Source: Leuctra nigra (lineage: Eukaryota; Arthropoda; Insecta; Plecoptera; Leuctridae). From it: DNA of 64,000 nt. Positions 43,913-55,637 of this stretch are shown in pieces. The stretch is taken from NCBI GenBank assembly GCA_934045905.1, contig OW203767.1, positions 29,262,520 to 29,326,519 on the forward strand, given 5' to 3'. The number at the start of each line of letters is the position of its first letter. Position 1 is the first letter of the stretch. A model generated the notes under the pieces. It was given only the letters and a program-made list of their open reading frames with translations. It was not told the origin of the DNA and did no database searches. The translations under genes were made by a program, and so were the position numbers.

Positions 43913-46900
43913 TTTTTTGTTTTTTTTGTGTTCACAGCCCAGGTCAAACGGCACAACCAATCGATCTGAAATTTTGCACATATACTAACGTAATCTATGC
44001 GGTCCCTGGGATCGTTTTTGAACGGGCTCATGTGATTGGTTCAAATTTAAAAAAAATATATATTTTGATTGGTTCTTCCGAGCAATTTGAAATTTTGACA
44101 AGTCATTACGACCAACATTGCACCCAATCATACAAAGTTTCAGCCAAATTCTCCCATTAGTTAAAATTTTAAAAATTCTTTCATATGATTTTTGAAATTT
44201 AAACTAGAACCGATTGAGCGATCAACTTAAAACTTTGCATGGTCATTAAGACCAACATTATCTGTATTTTTGACAATTTTCAGACTTATCTGTGTTTAAA
44301 TCCAAAAGTTATTGAAATTTTACGGATATTTTGCGTGTTGGCTGTCAAATTACTCAAAAATGTTGATCACGGCTACTTCGACTCTTTATAGTTCCAAGGT
44401 AGTTAGAGCAGAAACTTTCAAACGTATGAAACTGATATGACCGTTCAAAAGATCGTCTAATATTGTGTTAAGTACACTCACTTATATCACATGAGTGGTC
44501 CCAGGTATATTTTTTTTAAATAGATCCTATGATTTTTGAATATTAACAAGGAACATTCTAACCATACAGGTTCAATCAATCAACCTAAAACTTTGCATGG
44601 TTATTGGGACTAATACTTTAGGAATAATTGGAGAATTTTATACCTACAAGTCTGACGAATTTCAAGAATTATTGGCTTTTAATGATATTTTCGATCGACA
44701 TAATTTCAGTTCGAGGTGTTGCGCGTGTCCGTGCTCGCTCATCAACGCGTTACACTGAGCGTTTTCCTAGTTTAAAATTTGTATCTAAAATTAGCTGGTG
44801 GATTAGCTGCTGGCCAGGTTCGTTGACAATAAATCATTGTTTTTACTTTTTATCAATGAAATCTAGTGGAGCGGTCGCTCCACCCAGCCAAGTCGTACCG
44901 TACACTCACACTCACTCAACATACCGTAAATGCCTAATAAACTGAGGAGCAGACCAACCACTTTTACTGTAAGCAACAACATGGCATTTTCGGCCTACTG
45001 GATCTTAAAATTGGAAAATCTCACATTGTTGCAAAATATCTTAATTTCGAGCTATGGCCCACCCCACCCCATATACCGAATTTGGGAACAATAGGGTATG
45101 TCATTTTCGTGCTAGAGGGCCGTGAAATATGTAAAATTACACCACTTTCTGATTCTGAAGATGATGATTCTGATGATATCAGGAAACACTGTTGACAGCG
45201 CCACAGCCTAAACGGCTGAGCCGATCGATCTGAAATTTTTACCATATATGCACTTTTGGCGTCTGATGATACCTTGTCCTTACGAATTTTTTGTGCCACC
45301 ATTTTGAAACCGGAAGTGACGTCATATCTTAAAAACTGATGGACCAATTGGGACGAAACTAGCGCCAAACGATTCGGATGGTCTTCTCAATGAAATATCA
45401 ATAGTCAAAATAGAAATGTACTTTTACCGAAACCGGAAATGACGTCATAAAAATGCCAAATTTGAATGAAATCATCTCTTATAACAATAACTACATATTC
45501 AGAAGGCTTATAATGTTACATAGCATTTAAAGACACAAATTTTAGGTGGCAGTGAAGTCAGCCGCCATTTTGAAAACCGGAAGTGATGCCATAACTCGAG
45601 AACGGCTGGACCGATTGGAACGAAACTTGCGCTATACTTTATAGCATATCATTTATGGCATATACATAGTAACAAGCACAACTTTTCTTAGCAACCAAAT
45701 CAAAAAGGCGTATTTTTTTAAAGGAATTATAGTCTTTGGTTCCACAATATATGCTACAAATTGTAAGAATAAACTGAAAAAAGGAATGATATCCCATAAA
45801 AAACACTCCGTGTAAAAATACCAGCCAAGTCTCTTCAACTAAAAAAAAAATAGAAGAAATCTAAAAATTCAGCACTGAAAAGTAGTGATATCAAAAAAAG
45901 GCCAAGTCAAAACTTTTAAAAATTACTTGGCGCATCGTTTTTCTATGGGATTATAGATATATTTTATGTATAGATGAGTATATTTGATTACCGACCTACT
46001 TCTATACTATTTATATGCACGATGCGCCAAGTAATTTTTAAAAGTTTTGACTTGGCCTTTTTTTGATATCACTACTTTTCAGTGCTGAATTTTTAGATTT
46101 CTTCTATTTTTTTTTTAGTTGAAGAGACTTGGCTGGTATTTTTACACGGAGTGTTTTTTATGTGATCAGAGCTTACTAGACCTACTAGAGTTAGATGATA
46201 CGTTAACACAGACTTCATAGGATGATGCCATCAAATCAAATCTTTATTAGCCAATTCTTTCTTTCGACCTACTCTTGGAAAAATAAAAAGTGAGCGGAGA
46301 ACACATTTGAATGAGTGCCAACGAGTTGAACGTTTTAATGAGTATTATTATCATTGAATAGAGAGGTCAACTAATAATAAAAGAAATATGCTTCAGAGAA
46401 CAAAAGGGACTAAACTGAAAATAATACTATACCTATGCTACTATGATTCCTTCCTACATTCATTAGTAAAATATTTACATTTCTTAGTTGTAGGTTGTGG
46501 GCGATGATACTCAGCCCACGAATAGTGTCTGTGCCCTCTTCGCCTGTTGCTGTGTTTGCTGTTGCTGGGTTACAAACCAGGCGCGTAGGAACAACATTTC
46601 AAAGAGGAGAGAAGGATTTCATGAAAGATTTAATTCCCGACATTTTGAATGTGGACATAAACAGGTTTCATGTAGGCTGTGATCTTTATCTCGACTTCAA
46701 GAGAAATGTAAACCCTCGTTCCCCTGACGTCAGTTTAGGCCCCTCCCCCTCGACCCGTAACACGGGAAAAGTTGTTTGAATGTGGTGGGGGTGAATGGAG
46801 GGTTTACCTTTCACTTGGAGTTGTCCGTACAACAGGAGTACTTATGTACCTCCGTCCTTCTTTCTCTGTACGCAGGCGTGAACGAGATCGCACGCAAGAT

Positions 46901-48013
46901 GGGAAACTCCTTCACCCCAGTCATGGAGCTGGTCGTCAACGGCGACGAGTACACTCTCAATGTGACTTCCAACGCCAAGAGCCAGACGGCGACGTTCAAG
47001 CTGGGACAGGAGGTCGAGTACGAGGCGGTCGACGGCAAGAAGGTGAAGTCCACCTTCACCGTGGACGGCAACATGCTGGTGGAGGCGATGAAGGGAGCCA
47101 AGGAGACGACCATTGTCAGGGAGTTCAGCGACAAGGAGGTCATCATTGTAAGTGAGAGATGAGTCGGTACAGAGACTGTGTTCAGTTTTAAGAGCGGTCA
47201 TTTAGAGGTAAGCAGAAATAAATGTCTTCGTTTGCCTGCGAGCGACGGACGAGCGTTTTTGTTCCAGACAAATGCTGACCACACGGTAGGAGCAAAGTTG
47301 TCAGTAAGAGATAAAGTTGTTGATAAAGGTTCAATATACTTGATGCTGTTGTTGCATTTTCTGTAATGATAACGGTTTGACAAATATACGCATGTATTTA
47401 GTGTATTTTCCTCTAAAACAGCTCCAGTTTGAAAATGAATTTTGTGGCAATAAAATATCTCTAATACGATTAAAAATAATTGCAATTTGCAAGAATTTTT
47501 GCAATACAAATAATGTGTCTAAGGTTTTACATCTGTTGTGTCACGCACCCCAACAGCCATGCCTCTCTATCCATCCATTGGTCCTCCAGCAGCTCTCTCT
47601 TCCTCATCGCCTCAACCACCTCCTCTTGCCAACCACGCTTTCTTCTCCCGACAGGACTCCAGCCAGGGGTGCGATCACATAAAGTGTTAACTTCATTGTC
47701 ACGGTGACAAGACCCTAGAAGGCCGTGAATAACATTGAGATGAGAAGCTTATCACCGTGACAAGAAAGTTCTCATTTTAGGTGATCGCACCCCAGTTTGT
47801 CGGGCTCCATTCACAACATATCCATTATATTATCCATACCAAAGCAACAATAGTTAGGATATTTATGCAATATAATTCCAAATGGGTTTTCATTACCTAC
47901 CAATGAATTATAAAATTTTAAAATTTAATTTAAATAAAATAATATATTTTTTTCATCCACAGACTATGACTTGTGGTGATGTCGTTGCCACTCGCGTCTA
48001 CAGAGTTGTCTAG
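43605..48013 (+). CDS. FABP-4: fatty acid-binding protein, three exons, 132 residues
   Basis: Join 43605-43680 + 46876-47147 + 47963-48013 = 399 nt, exactly the family's usual 132 residues. Order: MVKAFSGKKYKLDSSTNFDA and YMQAMG; GVNEIARKMGNSFTPVMELV; GDEYTLNVTSNAKSQTATFK; LGQEVEYEAVDGKKVKSTFT; IVREF; ATRVYRVV. Arg107, Arg127 and Tyr129 form the three-residue fatty-acid carboxylate clamp. Intron 1 contains a B element and element A4; intron 2 contains a MITE. A hAT element is inserted two bases after the stop (H4). This is the most canonical member of the cluster. Confidence 0.92.
43788..44770 (+). mobile_element. Family B element B11 with GT microsatellite
   Basis: Full-length, from TTGAGCGAGCGTAGCGAGCG to GCGTTTTCCTAG. 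A (GT)n tract of ~70 bp at 43837-43908 occupies the position where other copies have poly-T. A microsatellite near the 5' end is a known trait of Helentron-related elements. Confidence 0.8.
44862..46162 (+). mobile_element. Element A copy 4 (A4)
   Basis: Starts A|TCTAGTGGAGCGGTCGCTCC; the hairpin tail 45794-46162 has arms beginning CCATAAAAAACACTCCGTG and a short loop. It carries CCGGAAGTGACGTCA at ~45309 and diverged modules after it. It contains the uninterrupted equivalent of the A3 LINE site. Confidence 0.7.
46163..46875 (+). other. FABP-4 intron 1, 3' part
   Basis: No gene or repeat is clear. A TCAAATCAAATCTTTATTAG word (46229-46248) resembles a LINE 3' tail, but nothing else supports that. 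Confidence 0.35.
46876..47147 (+). CDS. FABP-4 exon 2
   Basis: Single acceptor CTCTGTACGCAG, donor GTAAGT after ATCATT; phase 1 to 0. No upstream partial copies. Confidence 0.9.
47664..47795. mobile_element. 132-bp palindromic MITE, copy 2
   Basis: CAGGGGTGCGATCACAT to GGTGATCGCACCCCAG; shares CTAGAAGGCCGTGAATAACA with copy 1 at 13064. It lies in FABP-4 intron 2. Confidence 0.7.
47963..48013 (+). CDS. FABP-4 exon 3 (terminal)
   Basis: Acceptor TTCATCCACAG; encodes TMTCGDVVATRVYRVV and TAG. The stop lies inside the target duplication of element H4. Confidence 0.9.
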   Translation, partial: TMTCGDVVATRVYRVV

Positions 48014-48015
48014 AT

Positions 48016-48474
48016 CAGCGGTCGCCAACCTTTTGGACCTCGCGGACCACTTATATGACAATTTGATATCTCGCAGACCACTTAGGCGCGTAAAATACGT
48101 ATGACAGGAAATACGATTGGTGAGGGAGACAATGGGGGCCTGGGGGGAGGGCCCCCCAGCCTCAAGCGGGTCCGGGGCGCTTAGCCCCGGAAATTTTTCG
48201 TTTTCAGGAAGTCATTTGGCGCGTTTCTACGCTATTTCAGCCAACTTTTTTTCCAGAAAAAGCGGTAAAATGACTCTTATAGGTTTGGCATTAAAGGCAT
48301 TATTATACGTATTGAAACATATCCAAATTAAGTACATTTGTATTGAATTGCCATTTTTATAAATTAAATAAATTGCATGGAGACTTAAAAGTTAACTTCC
48401 AAATTTCTCTGCGGACCACCAAAATTTTCTCGCGGACCACCAGTGGTCCGCGGACCACCGGTTGGCGACCGCTG
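48016..48474. mobile_element. hAT-type non-autonomous element H4 at the FABP-4 stop codon
   Basis: Termini CAGCGGTCGCCAACC and GGTTGGCGACCGCTG, 459 bp, flanked by exact 8-bp duplications GTCTAGAT (48008-48015 and 48475-48482). The left duplication contains the final Val codon, the TAG stop and two more bases. A second inverted pair (GCGGACCAC) lies inside the ends. It becomes part of the FABP-4 3' UTR. Confidence 0.9.
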
Positions 48475-48647
48475 GTCTAGATCCAACTACAAGAGTTTGG
48501 CTCGTCCAATGAGAATGGAATTCCTCCGCATGCGTGAAGATCGATCCTAATGTCATCTTATTCAGTTCTATTTCCTTGTAAGATCTCAACCGTTATATTT
48601 CATTTATTCCTACAAGATGATAAGATTGAAGTTCTGTTGAATTATAA

Positions 48648-48653
48648 AATAAA
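48648..48653 (+). terminator. Probable polyadenylation signal of FABP-4
   Basis: AATAAA ~635 nt after the stop, or ~165 nt if the H4 insertion and its duplication are subtracted. Confidence 0.5.
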
Positions 48654-48746
48654 AATGATAATAAAAATAGTATTTATGGATTGGTATCGATTACACATTG
48701 GTTATACAATTAAAATTAAAAATTTACATTTAATTTTTGTGAATAA

Positions 48747-49646
48747 TTGAGCGAGCGAAGCGAGCGTCTCCTTTTGACTCTTTTGGCACGGACCTCTGTT
48801 TTTCTTTGCTTTTTTTCTGTTAATGAGGCTATACAGTTCAGAGTTTTTCTTCGATCGAGCTGAAATTTTGCACACATGTACGGAACAATTCTGGGCGTCG
48901 CAGACCCTAATATTTATGAAAACCATTGATTAGTTCAAATTCAAAAAAAAATCGATTGGTTGGTCCGATCAATTTGAAATTTTGACAAGTCATTGACCAA
49001 CATTGTCCCCAATCTTACAAAGTTTCAGCCAAATCCTCCCATTGGTTAAAATTTTAACCCATCTTTCATGTGATTTTTTAAATTTATATTAGAACCGTTT
49101 AACGTATCAACTTTTTAAACTTTGCATGGTCATTGGGACCAACGTTATCTGTATTTTTGACCATTTTCAGCATAATCTGTTTATAAATCCAAAAGTTATT
49201 GACAGTTTACGAAAATTTTGCGTGTTGGCTGTCAAATTTCTCGAATTTCATATTTCACGGCAACTTCGACTCTTCAGTCCAAGGTAGTTAGAGCAGAAAC
49301 TTTCAAACGTATATGAAACTGATATGACCGTTCAACAGATCGATCTAATTGTGTTCACACACTTATATCATATGAGTTGTCCCAGGTATATTTTTGGACG
49401 AGATCCTGTGATTTTTTTAAATTAACAAGGAAACTTTCAATCATAAAGGTTCAATCGATAAACTTAAAACTTTGCATGGTTATTGGGACCAATATTTTAG
49501 GAATTGTTGGAGATTTTCATACAAGTCTGTGACGAAATTCAAGAATTATTTGCTTTTAAGGACATTTTCGATAGACATAATTTCGGTTCGAGGTGTTGCG
49601 CGTATCCGTGCTCGCTCATCAACGCGTTACTCAGATCGTTTTCTAG
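48747..49646 (+). mobile_element. Family B element B12
   Basis: TTGAGCGAGCGAAGCGAGCG to TCGTTTTCTAG, full-length. Belongs to the 5' subtype with GGCACGGACCTCTG, shared with B6, B7, B13 and B14. Confidence 0.75.
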
Positions 49647-49817
49647 TATTTATTATGGTTATTCCATGTTGCATACAAAAATAATAATCTATAACTCCGA
49701 TTTTGACGAAACTTGAAAGAATTGTTCATTCGCCTAAGGAAAAACACATTTTTTTTCTCTCTAAATATTATCATTGGGACATGGCCCTTAGAACCTGCTA
49801 GTAGGGCCAAGTGGTAT

Positions 49818-52180
49818 CCCGTAGGATCGTCGTGAAGGGAAGGTGCCACCTATCTCACTAAATGCATATATAGGTCCAAAACCTAAAAAAATTTGGTGCC
49901 ACCCCCAGACCCCTGGCGGGGGCTGGGGGCTGGGGGCTAAAGTTATTCATTCCTGTACCCTACACGAAAAGACATAGAGGATTAATTTTTTTTATTTAAG
50001 ATCAAAACTGAATGCCCTATTGTGAAAAAATTTTATTTAAAAAAATTTTGGCCGCCATCTTGGATTTTTTTTTTTTAAACATTAAGAATTTATATACACT
50101 TTAAATCGGTCATTGGACGAACAAATGTCCCAAACAAAAGTTATAGTACTCATAAAATGCAATAACTTTGTAATTTAACATTTTTTTCTATCACCAATAC
50201 TTTATGAGTAAGAGCCGATTTAGTGCCGTTTTTCGGAGCGGGATAGGGACTACACAATGTTAATTGATCTCCGGGGGCCTTGAACGGAGTGAATTTTACC
50301 GCTTTTTTATGACATCGTAGCGCCGAAACCGTTCATCCGATCTAAAAAATCTTTGCGGCATATGAAAGGTACATTCTTTGGGTCAACTTTCCCGAATTCG
50401 CAACAATCTTCTGTTTTCCATTGTTGAGAAAAAGCAATATTTCTTGAATAGAAATCGAACTTATTTTCAATTCGTTTTTATGGAGGTAGTACAGGCACAA
50501 GTGAATTATACCGTAGGATTTTTGTGAAGGGGGCTGGCACCAAATGCCATTTGATAAAGCATGCTTTGAGATGTATGAAAAGTCATGGTGCCAACCTCGC
50601 AACCCTGGCCGTGGGCGGGGGCGGGGGTATTTTCCAAAAAATCGACGGTTTCAAAAAAAAAATCTGAAAAAATTGGCACACATAAATTGGATTATGTAAT
50701 TTGAAAAAAAGAAAACAAAAATGTCCAACGCCGCCATCTTGGGGAAAAAAGGTTACAAAAAGAGCTTTTTATACATACTGAACAACGTGGGCCAGTTATT
50801 AAATTCCGGTTGGCGCAAGAAAAGGTCCAATGGGCGAGATATCGCTGTGATGAAACTTCTTCAGTAATTTGGCTGAACATCTCACATATTATAACAAACA
50901 TACCAAGGTTTGATGTGTGAAAGTTTCAAAAACATTACTAATGTAGAAAAAAAGTTACAGCTGTTCGAATATGGTTATCGAAAAATCAATTAAACGGATC
51001 TCAAATTAATCGACTTTTCGATAACCAAATTCGAACAGCTGTAACTTTTTTTCTACATTAGTAATGTTTTTGAAACTTTCACACATCAAACCTTGGTATG
51101 TTTTTTATAATATGTGAGATGTTCAGCCAAATTACTGAAGAAGTTTCATCACAGCGATATCTCGCCCATTGGACCTTTTCTTGCGCCAACCGAAATTTAA
51201 TAACTGGCCCACGTTGTTCAGTATGTATAAAAAGCTCTTTTTGTAACCTTTTTTCCCCAAGATGGCGGCGTTGGACATTTTTGTTTTCTTTTTTTCAAAT
51301 TACATAATCCAATTTATGTGTGCCAATTTTTTCAGATTTTTTTTTTGAAACCGTCGATTTTTTGGAAAATACCCCCGCCCCCGCCCCCGACCAGGGTTGC
51401 GAGGTTGGCACCATGACTTTTCATACATTTCAAAGCATGCTTTATCAAATGGCATTTGGTGCCAGCCCCCTTCACAAAAATCTTACGGTATAATTCACTT
51501 GGGCCTGTACTACCTCCATAAAAACGAATTGAAAATAAGTTCGATTTCTATTCAAGAAATATTGCTTTTTCTCAACAATGGAAAACAGAAGATTGTTGCG
51601 AATTCGGGAAAGTTGACCCAAAGAATGTACCTTTCATATGCCGCAAAGATTTTTTAGATCGGATGAACGGTTTCGGCGCTACGATGTCATAAAAAAGCGG
51701 TAAAATTCACTCCGTTCAAGGCCCCCCGAGATCAATTAACATTGTGTAGTCCCTATCCCGCTCCGAAAAACGGCACTAAATCGGCTCTTACTCATAAAGT
51801 ATTGGTGATAGAAAAAAATGTTAAATTACAAAGTTATTGCATTTTATGAGTACTATAACTTTTGTTTGGGACATTTGTTCGTCCAATGACCGATTTAAAG
51901 TGTATATAAATTCTTAATGTTTCAAATTTTTTTCCAAGATGGCGGCTCAAATTTTCTTAAATAAAATTTTTTCACAATAGGGCATTCAGTTTTGATCTTA
52001 AATAAAAAAAAATTAATCCTCTATGTCTTTTCGTGTAGGGTACAGGAATGAATAACTTTAGCCCCCAGCCCCCAACCCCCGCCAGGGGTCTGGGGGTGGC
52101 ACCAAATTTTTTTCGGTTTTGGACCTATATATGCATTTAGTGAGATAGGTGGCACCTTCCCTTCACGACGATCCTACGGG
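49818..52180. repeat. Near-perfect 2.36-kb palindrome (foldback element)
   Basis: Arms 49818-50993 (1176 bp) and 51006-52180 (1175 bp) are reverse complements with few mismatches, separated by ~12 bp. Outer ends are CCCGTAGGATCGTCGTGAAG and its complement. Each arm holds a diverged internal repeat of that word (50510 ACCGTAGGATTTTTGTGAAG, followed by GGGGCTGGCACCA). The 69- and 86-residue ORFs that appear on both strands are the same arm read twice. No transposase is seen. Confidence 0.9.
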
Positions 52181-52848
52181 AGCTTTAAATCGACCTTTTG
52201 GCTAAAATCGACCTATGCTGCTGAACTTGCACTGCTCGTGCAATCCCAATGTTGTTGAAAATTATATCACCTTCAATGAATGTCCCCAATTCGTCTACAT
52301 TTCTGCTAAAGGCTTGACACTAGACACTATTTAGCCTTGGTTCATAGAACCCATAATTCAGTGAACTTTTTTTGTTTTATATCAGCAATGCTAAATTATT
52401 GAATTGTCCACCCATTACGTTGGCATGTTGACGGGTCAGATTTATAACTTCATTGAGGCAAACCGATGTATTTTTGTAATGTGAGTGATTTCTCTTCGTA
52501 CCTAAGTAATCACCGGAGAATATACAATTTCCCAGGTACCTGCAATTTCCTGCGTGCCATTAAGATGGCGACGGCAACAATGAGATGACATCACATGCAA
52601 CCTATGAATGACGAAATCGTCATTGGGCCCCATCACGTAGTTCTGATCCTCCATGGACAGCTTCTTGTGAAGTGAGCGAGCACGGGAGTGATCGCAGGCT
52701 GTTGGCCGCCAACTGCCATGAGACAGCCGTAGAAGTTGCTGTTGCAGGCGCCAGCTCATACACCTGCTTTCAGTTCGTCCTGGAAGAAGCAGCTACACGC
52801 TCAATTACTCGACAAATACACGTGGTCAATTGAACCCAGAGAATAGAG
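52181..52848. other. Unassigned DNA; part of a wider inverted repeat
   Basis: About 52366-52452 is the reverse complement of 54790-54892 (both contain GTTTTATATCAGCAATGC in one orientation). The 85-residue - strand ORF at 52502-52759 is not recognised. Confidence 0.4.
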
Positions 52849-53127
52849 ATGCGAGTCGGAATGAATTGGATTAGATGCTCGATAAGCCAAAACGGCCTCG
52901 AAGTAAGTACAAAAGAACATAAAAGAAATTTGAAAAATTGGAGACAAAACCCAAATGAAGAAACAGTGCAATCCTCTTTGATAGCAGATCAAGCTATTGA
53001 AAACATGCATCAGGTAGAATGGGACAAGACGAAAAGGATTTGGAAAGAAGAGAATTGGAACAAGAGAAGGTTCAAGGAAGCAGCCACAATGGCAGTCCTG
53101 AGTCCATATCTAAATAGAGAAGGTTAA
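52849..53127 (+). pseudogene. GIY-YIG-like fragment, possibly from a Penelope-type retroelement
   Basis: The frame reads ...EVSTKEHKRNLKNWRQNPNE, then SSLIADQAIENMHQVEWDKT, then NWNKRRFKEAATM and NREG before a stop. The order (K-x-H...N)-(S-x-x-A-x-x-A...H-x-V-x-W)-(R-x-x-E-A)-(N-R-x-G) resembles the C-terminal half of GIY-YIG endonuclease domains attached to Penelope-like reverse transcriptases. The GIY...YIG half itself is not visible, so this is a fragment at best. Confidence 0.4.
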
Positions 53128-54429
53128 GCCATCATCAAACAGCCGAGCCATGAATTTGACGAAATTTGGACATACTTTAAAAACAGAAATAATTGAAAAA
53201 TGGCAACAGGTGATTTAGTTTTTATAATCCAAGGTTTATTATTATTTTATTAATTTTAACAAAGTTATTTGACAATTTAAAATCTTTGGGATTGTGCATA
53301 GGTGTCGTTTTCCACTGGGAAATCCAGTGTGCACTGGAGTGGTTTTTCATTTTCCACTGGCAAAGTTGCACGCTCTGAGGGCACATTTTTAGCACTGAAT
53401 TAGTTGCTGTTAATAACCTATTTGAATCTTCAAATAACAGTGATAGATTAATTGACCAACAATGGATGATCTAAAACGAATTCTATGTAATTCATTGCTA
53501 TTTTTAGGTTATGTTAGCACTGGAAATATCCTTGTTTTCCACGGGGGTTGCTTTTTTTGCCGCACTAGTGCAGAGCATGACGTCACAGAGCAATTAATTT
53601 AACAATTGCAAGTTATTGAAATCGCGTGCTGACAATAAGGTGAATAACACATGATTAGCGAGATAAGAAGGAAGTGAAGTGTGAAAAGTGTATCGAACTT
53701 TTATGTTCTGAACGAAGACGATTTATTTGAAGTTGAAATACAGAGTTAGTTGCGATTTAATTTTAACATTACATTTTGATTACAATTTACAGGGAATTAC
53801 ACTTGACATGTACATATTAATCTAGTAATAGCCTTCAACTTGAATCTTTCTTCGGGGATGCACACGGTCTAGTCTAGGTACCTGTTATATTGTTACAAAT
53901 TGTAATGTTTTACTTGGATAAAGGGACTAACTACGCACCTATTTGAATATACTTCGTGCTGCATTCTTCATGGAATTATTTCGAGCGAGTGGGTACCTAC
54001 GCTGCAACCGGCGGCGTATACACATTTAACATTATGCCTGTTAAAACAATCCCAGTCAAGGTGTCGTTTGAAACAGAAAATTCCAAATTATATTGATTTG
54101 CTAAGAAAACTAACTTTCAATTTTAGAAATTTAAATAGTAGGTATTTGGAGCATGACATAAATATCTTTTAAAAAAATCGAAGATATTTCCGGAAAAGTA
54201 AAGAAAGAGAGAGTACTCAATTCATAGTTTGCACGTAATGTCATCACATTGTTAAGGTGATACTAGCGCTCGACCATTTTAGAAAATTGAGAGAGAAAAA
54301 ATGTTTCATAAGTGAGTGTAACTTTAACAGGATGTTCACATGATCAGTCTGATTGTATATAAGTAGCACTTTTTCATTTTTGCTTATTGCATCGTTAATT
54401 AGGCGCCGGTTATTCATCAAAACCGCGCA
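53128..54429. other. Unassigned intergenic DNA
   Basis: The word TTTTCCACTGG or a near variant recurs at ~53310, 53352 and 53533, with CACTGGA words between, suggesting an eroded repeat. No gene is seen. Confidence 0.35.
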
Positions 54430-54745
54430 AAACAATAAAATTTGCGATACGATTGGAGACCAAACCCGTAAACCAATTGATCTCAAATTTTAATCATAGT
54501 TAAATGAAAGACAAACTTAGGGTTATCCTTTGGCACATTTTTGAAATTTAATTTTATACGGCATCCAGGCAGACAAGAAAATTGCTAATTTTTTACCAAA
54601 AATCCACTAATTATTACTAATTAACGAAACAAAAAATTAAAAATGTACCAAGGGATAACCCTAAGTTTGTCTTTTATCTTATCACGAATAAAATTTCAAA
54701 TAATTTGGTCTACCCATTTCGTCTCCAATCGTATCGCAAAAAGTG
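54430..54745. repeat. Foldback repeat with ~115-bp arms
   Basis: 54430-54545 and 54632-54745 are reverse complements, including TTTGCGATACGATTGGAGAC and CTTAGGGTTATCC. Confidence 0.65.
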
Positions 54746-54888
54746 TCTACAAAATGCAGCAAAATCGCTCGCGCTTGCAGCACCTTAATACATCAAGTTA
54801 TAATCTGACCTGTCAACGTGCCAATAAAGTGTCACGTTGGTGGAAAATTCAATAATTTTGCATTGCTGATATAAAACAAAAGAAGTTC

Positions 54889-55400
54889 GTGCAAGCTATG
54901 AATTACGAAAAAAGGTCCAAACCCATGAATGGGGGGGGGGGGGGGCAGGGGAGTTCGCCCCAACCACCTTATTTTCCTTCTCGTGACATTATGTTTAGAT
55001 GTTTCTATGCAATGTTTCTCTGCATGAAATTTCGGGAAGGGGGGTCGGACATTACTAATATTTTGAAAAAATTTAGTGTCAAACAGGTGGTTCGGGGGCG
55101 CAGCCCCCGAAAAAATTTTGGATCAAGGTCATTCATTTAGGTACAATTTTGAATCACAATGTATAGCTATTTTGGGGAATTATAAATTACAAAATATCCA
55201 AAAATGGTCTAAAAGGTTTAAGATTAGGTAAATTTATTGAACTCATTAGGATATGTAAGTACGGGGCGCATAGCTCCGGATTTTTTTTGGTATTTTATTT
55301 CAATTCTAACCTGCAATATTATTTTAAATGTGCTTATTTTCTTTAATTAAATCCTGATTTCGGGGGGATCCGTGCGCCCCCCCCCCCCCCCCCCCGGCCC
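54889..55400. repeat. Eroded repeat with poly-G/C tracts and GC palindromes
   Basis: Poly-G at 54931-54945, GGGGGCGCAGCCCCC at 55094, GGGGCGCATAGCTCCGG at 55263 and a 19-C run at 55377-55395, in otherwise AT-rich DNA. The same GGGGCGCxTAxCCCCGG word occurs at ~4881 and ~48174. Confidence 0.5.
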
Positions 55401-55469
55401 CCCTAAATACGCCCTTGTTTTTAGGAATACCACTAGATAAGTATCTAACAGTCCTGTTTTGATGGATCT

Positions 55470-55637
55470 TCATTCTTCCTTTTCTATCTCGGGAAAGACC
55501 TCCACTTGCACTGATATGAAGAGAATTACCTTCAGCTCGACGATGAGACGAACTTCAGCCAGGAATATGGAGTCTACTTCTGTGTCGGCGGGAATCATTC
55601 CCCCGTCCACTGCCCATTCAGTCACGTGATACGTGCC
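55470..55637 (-). CDS. CheB-like exon 5 (terminal)
   Basis: Begins GTYHVTEWAVDGGMIPADTE after acceptor CTTGTTGCAG (minus) and ends EIEKEE-stop. A possible donor GTAATT after ELK could instead lead to a further exon left of 55470. Confidence 0.65.
   Translation of the reverse strand, partial: GTYHVTEWAVDGGMIPADTEVDSIFLAEVRLIVELKVILFISVQVEVFPEIEKEE

Noticed and set aside
46497..46779. Overlapping ORFs in FABP-4 intron 1 as a separate gene
   Set aside because: No domain, no splice or promoter context, and they run up to the exon 2 acceptor region only by chance openness.
50342..51657. Matching 86- and 69-residue ORFs on both strands
   Set aside because: They are mirror images created by the palindrome arms and have no family features or codon bias of their own.
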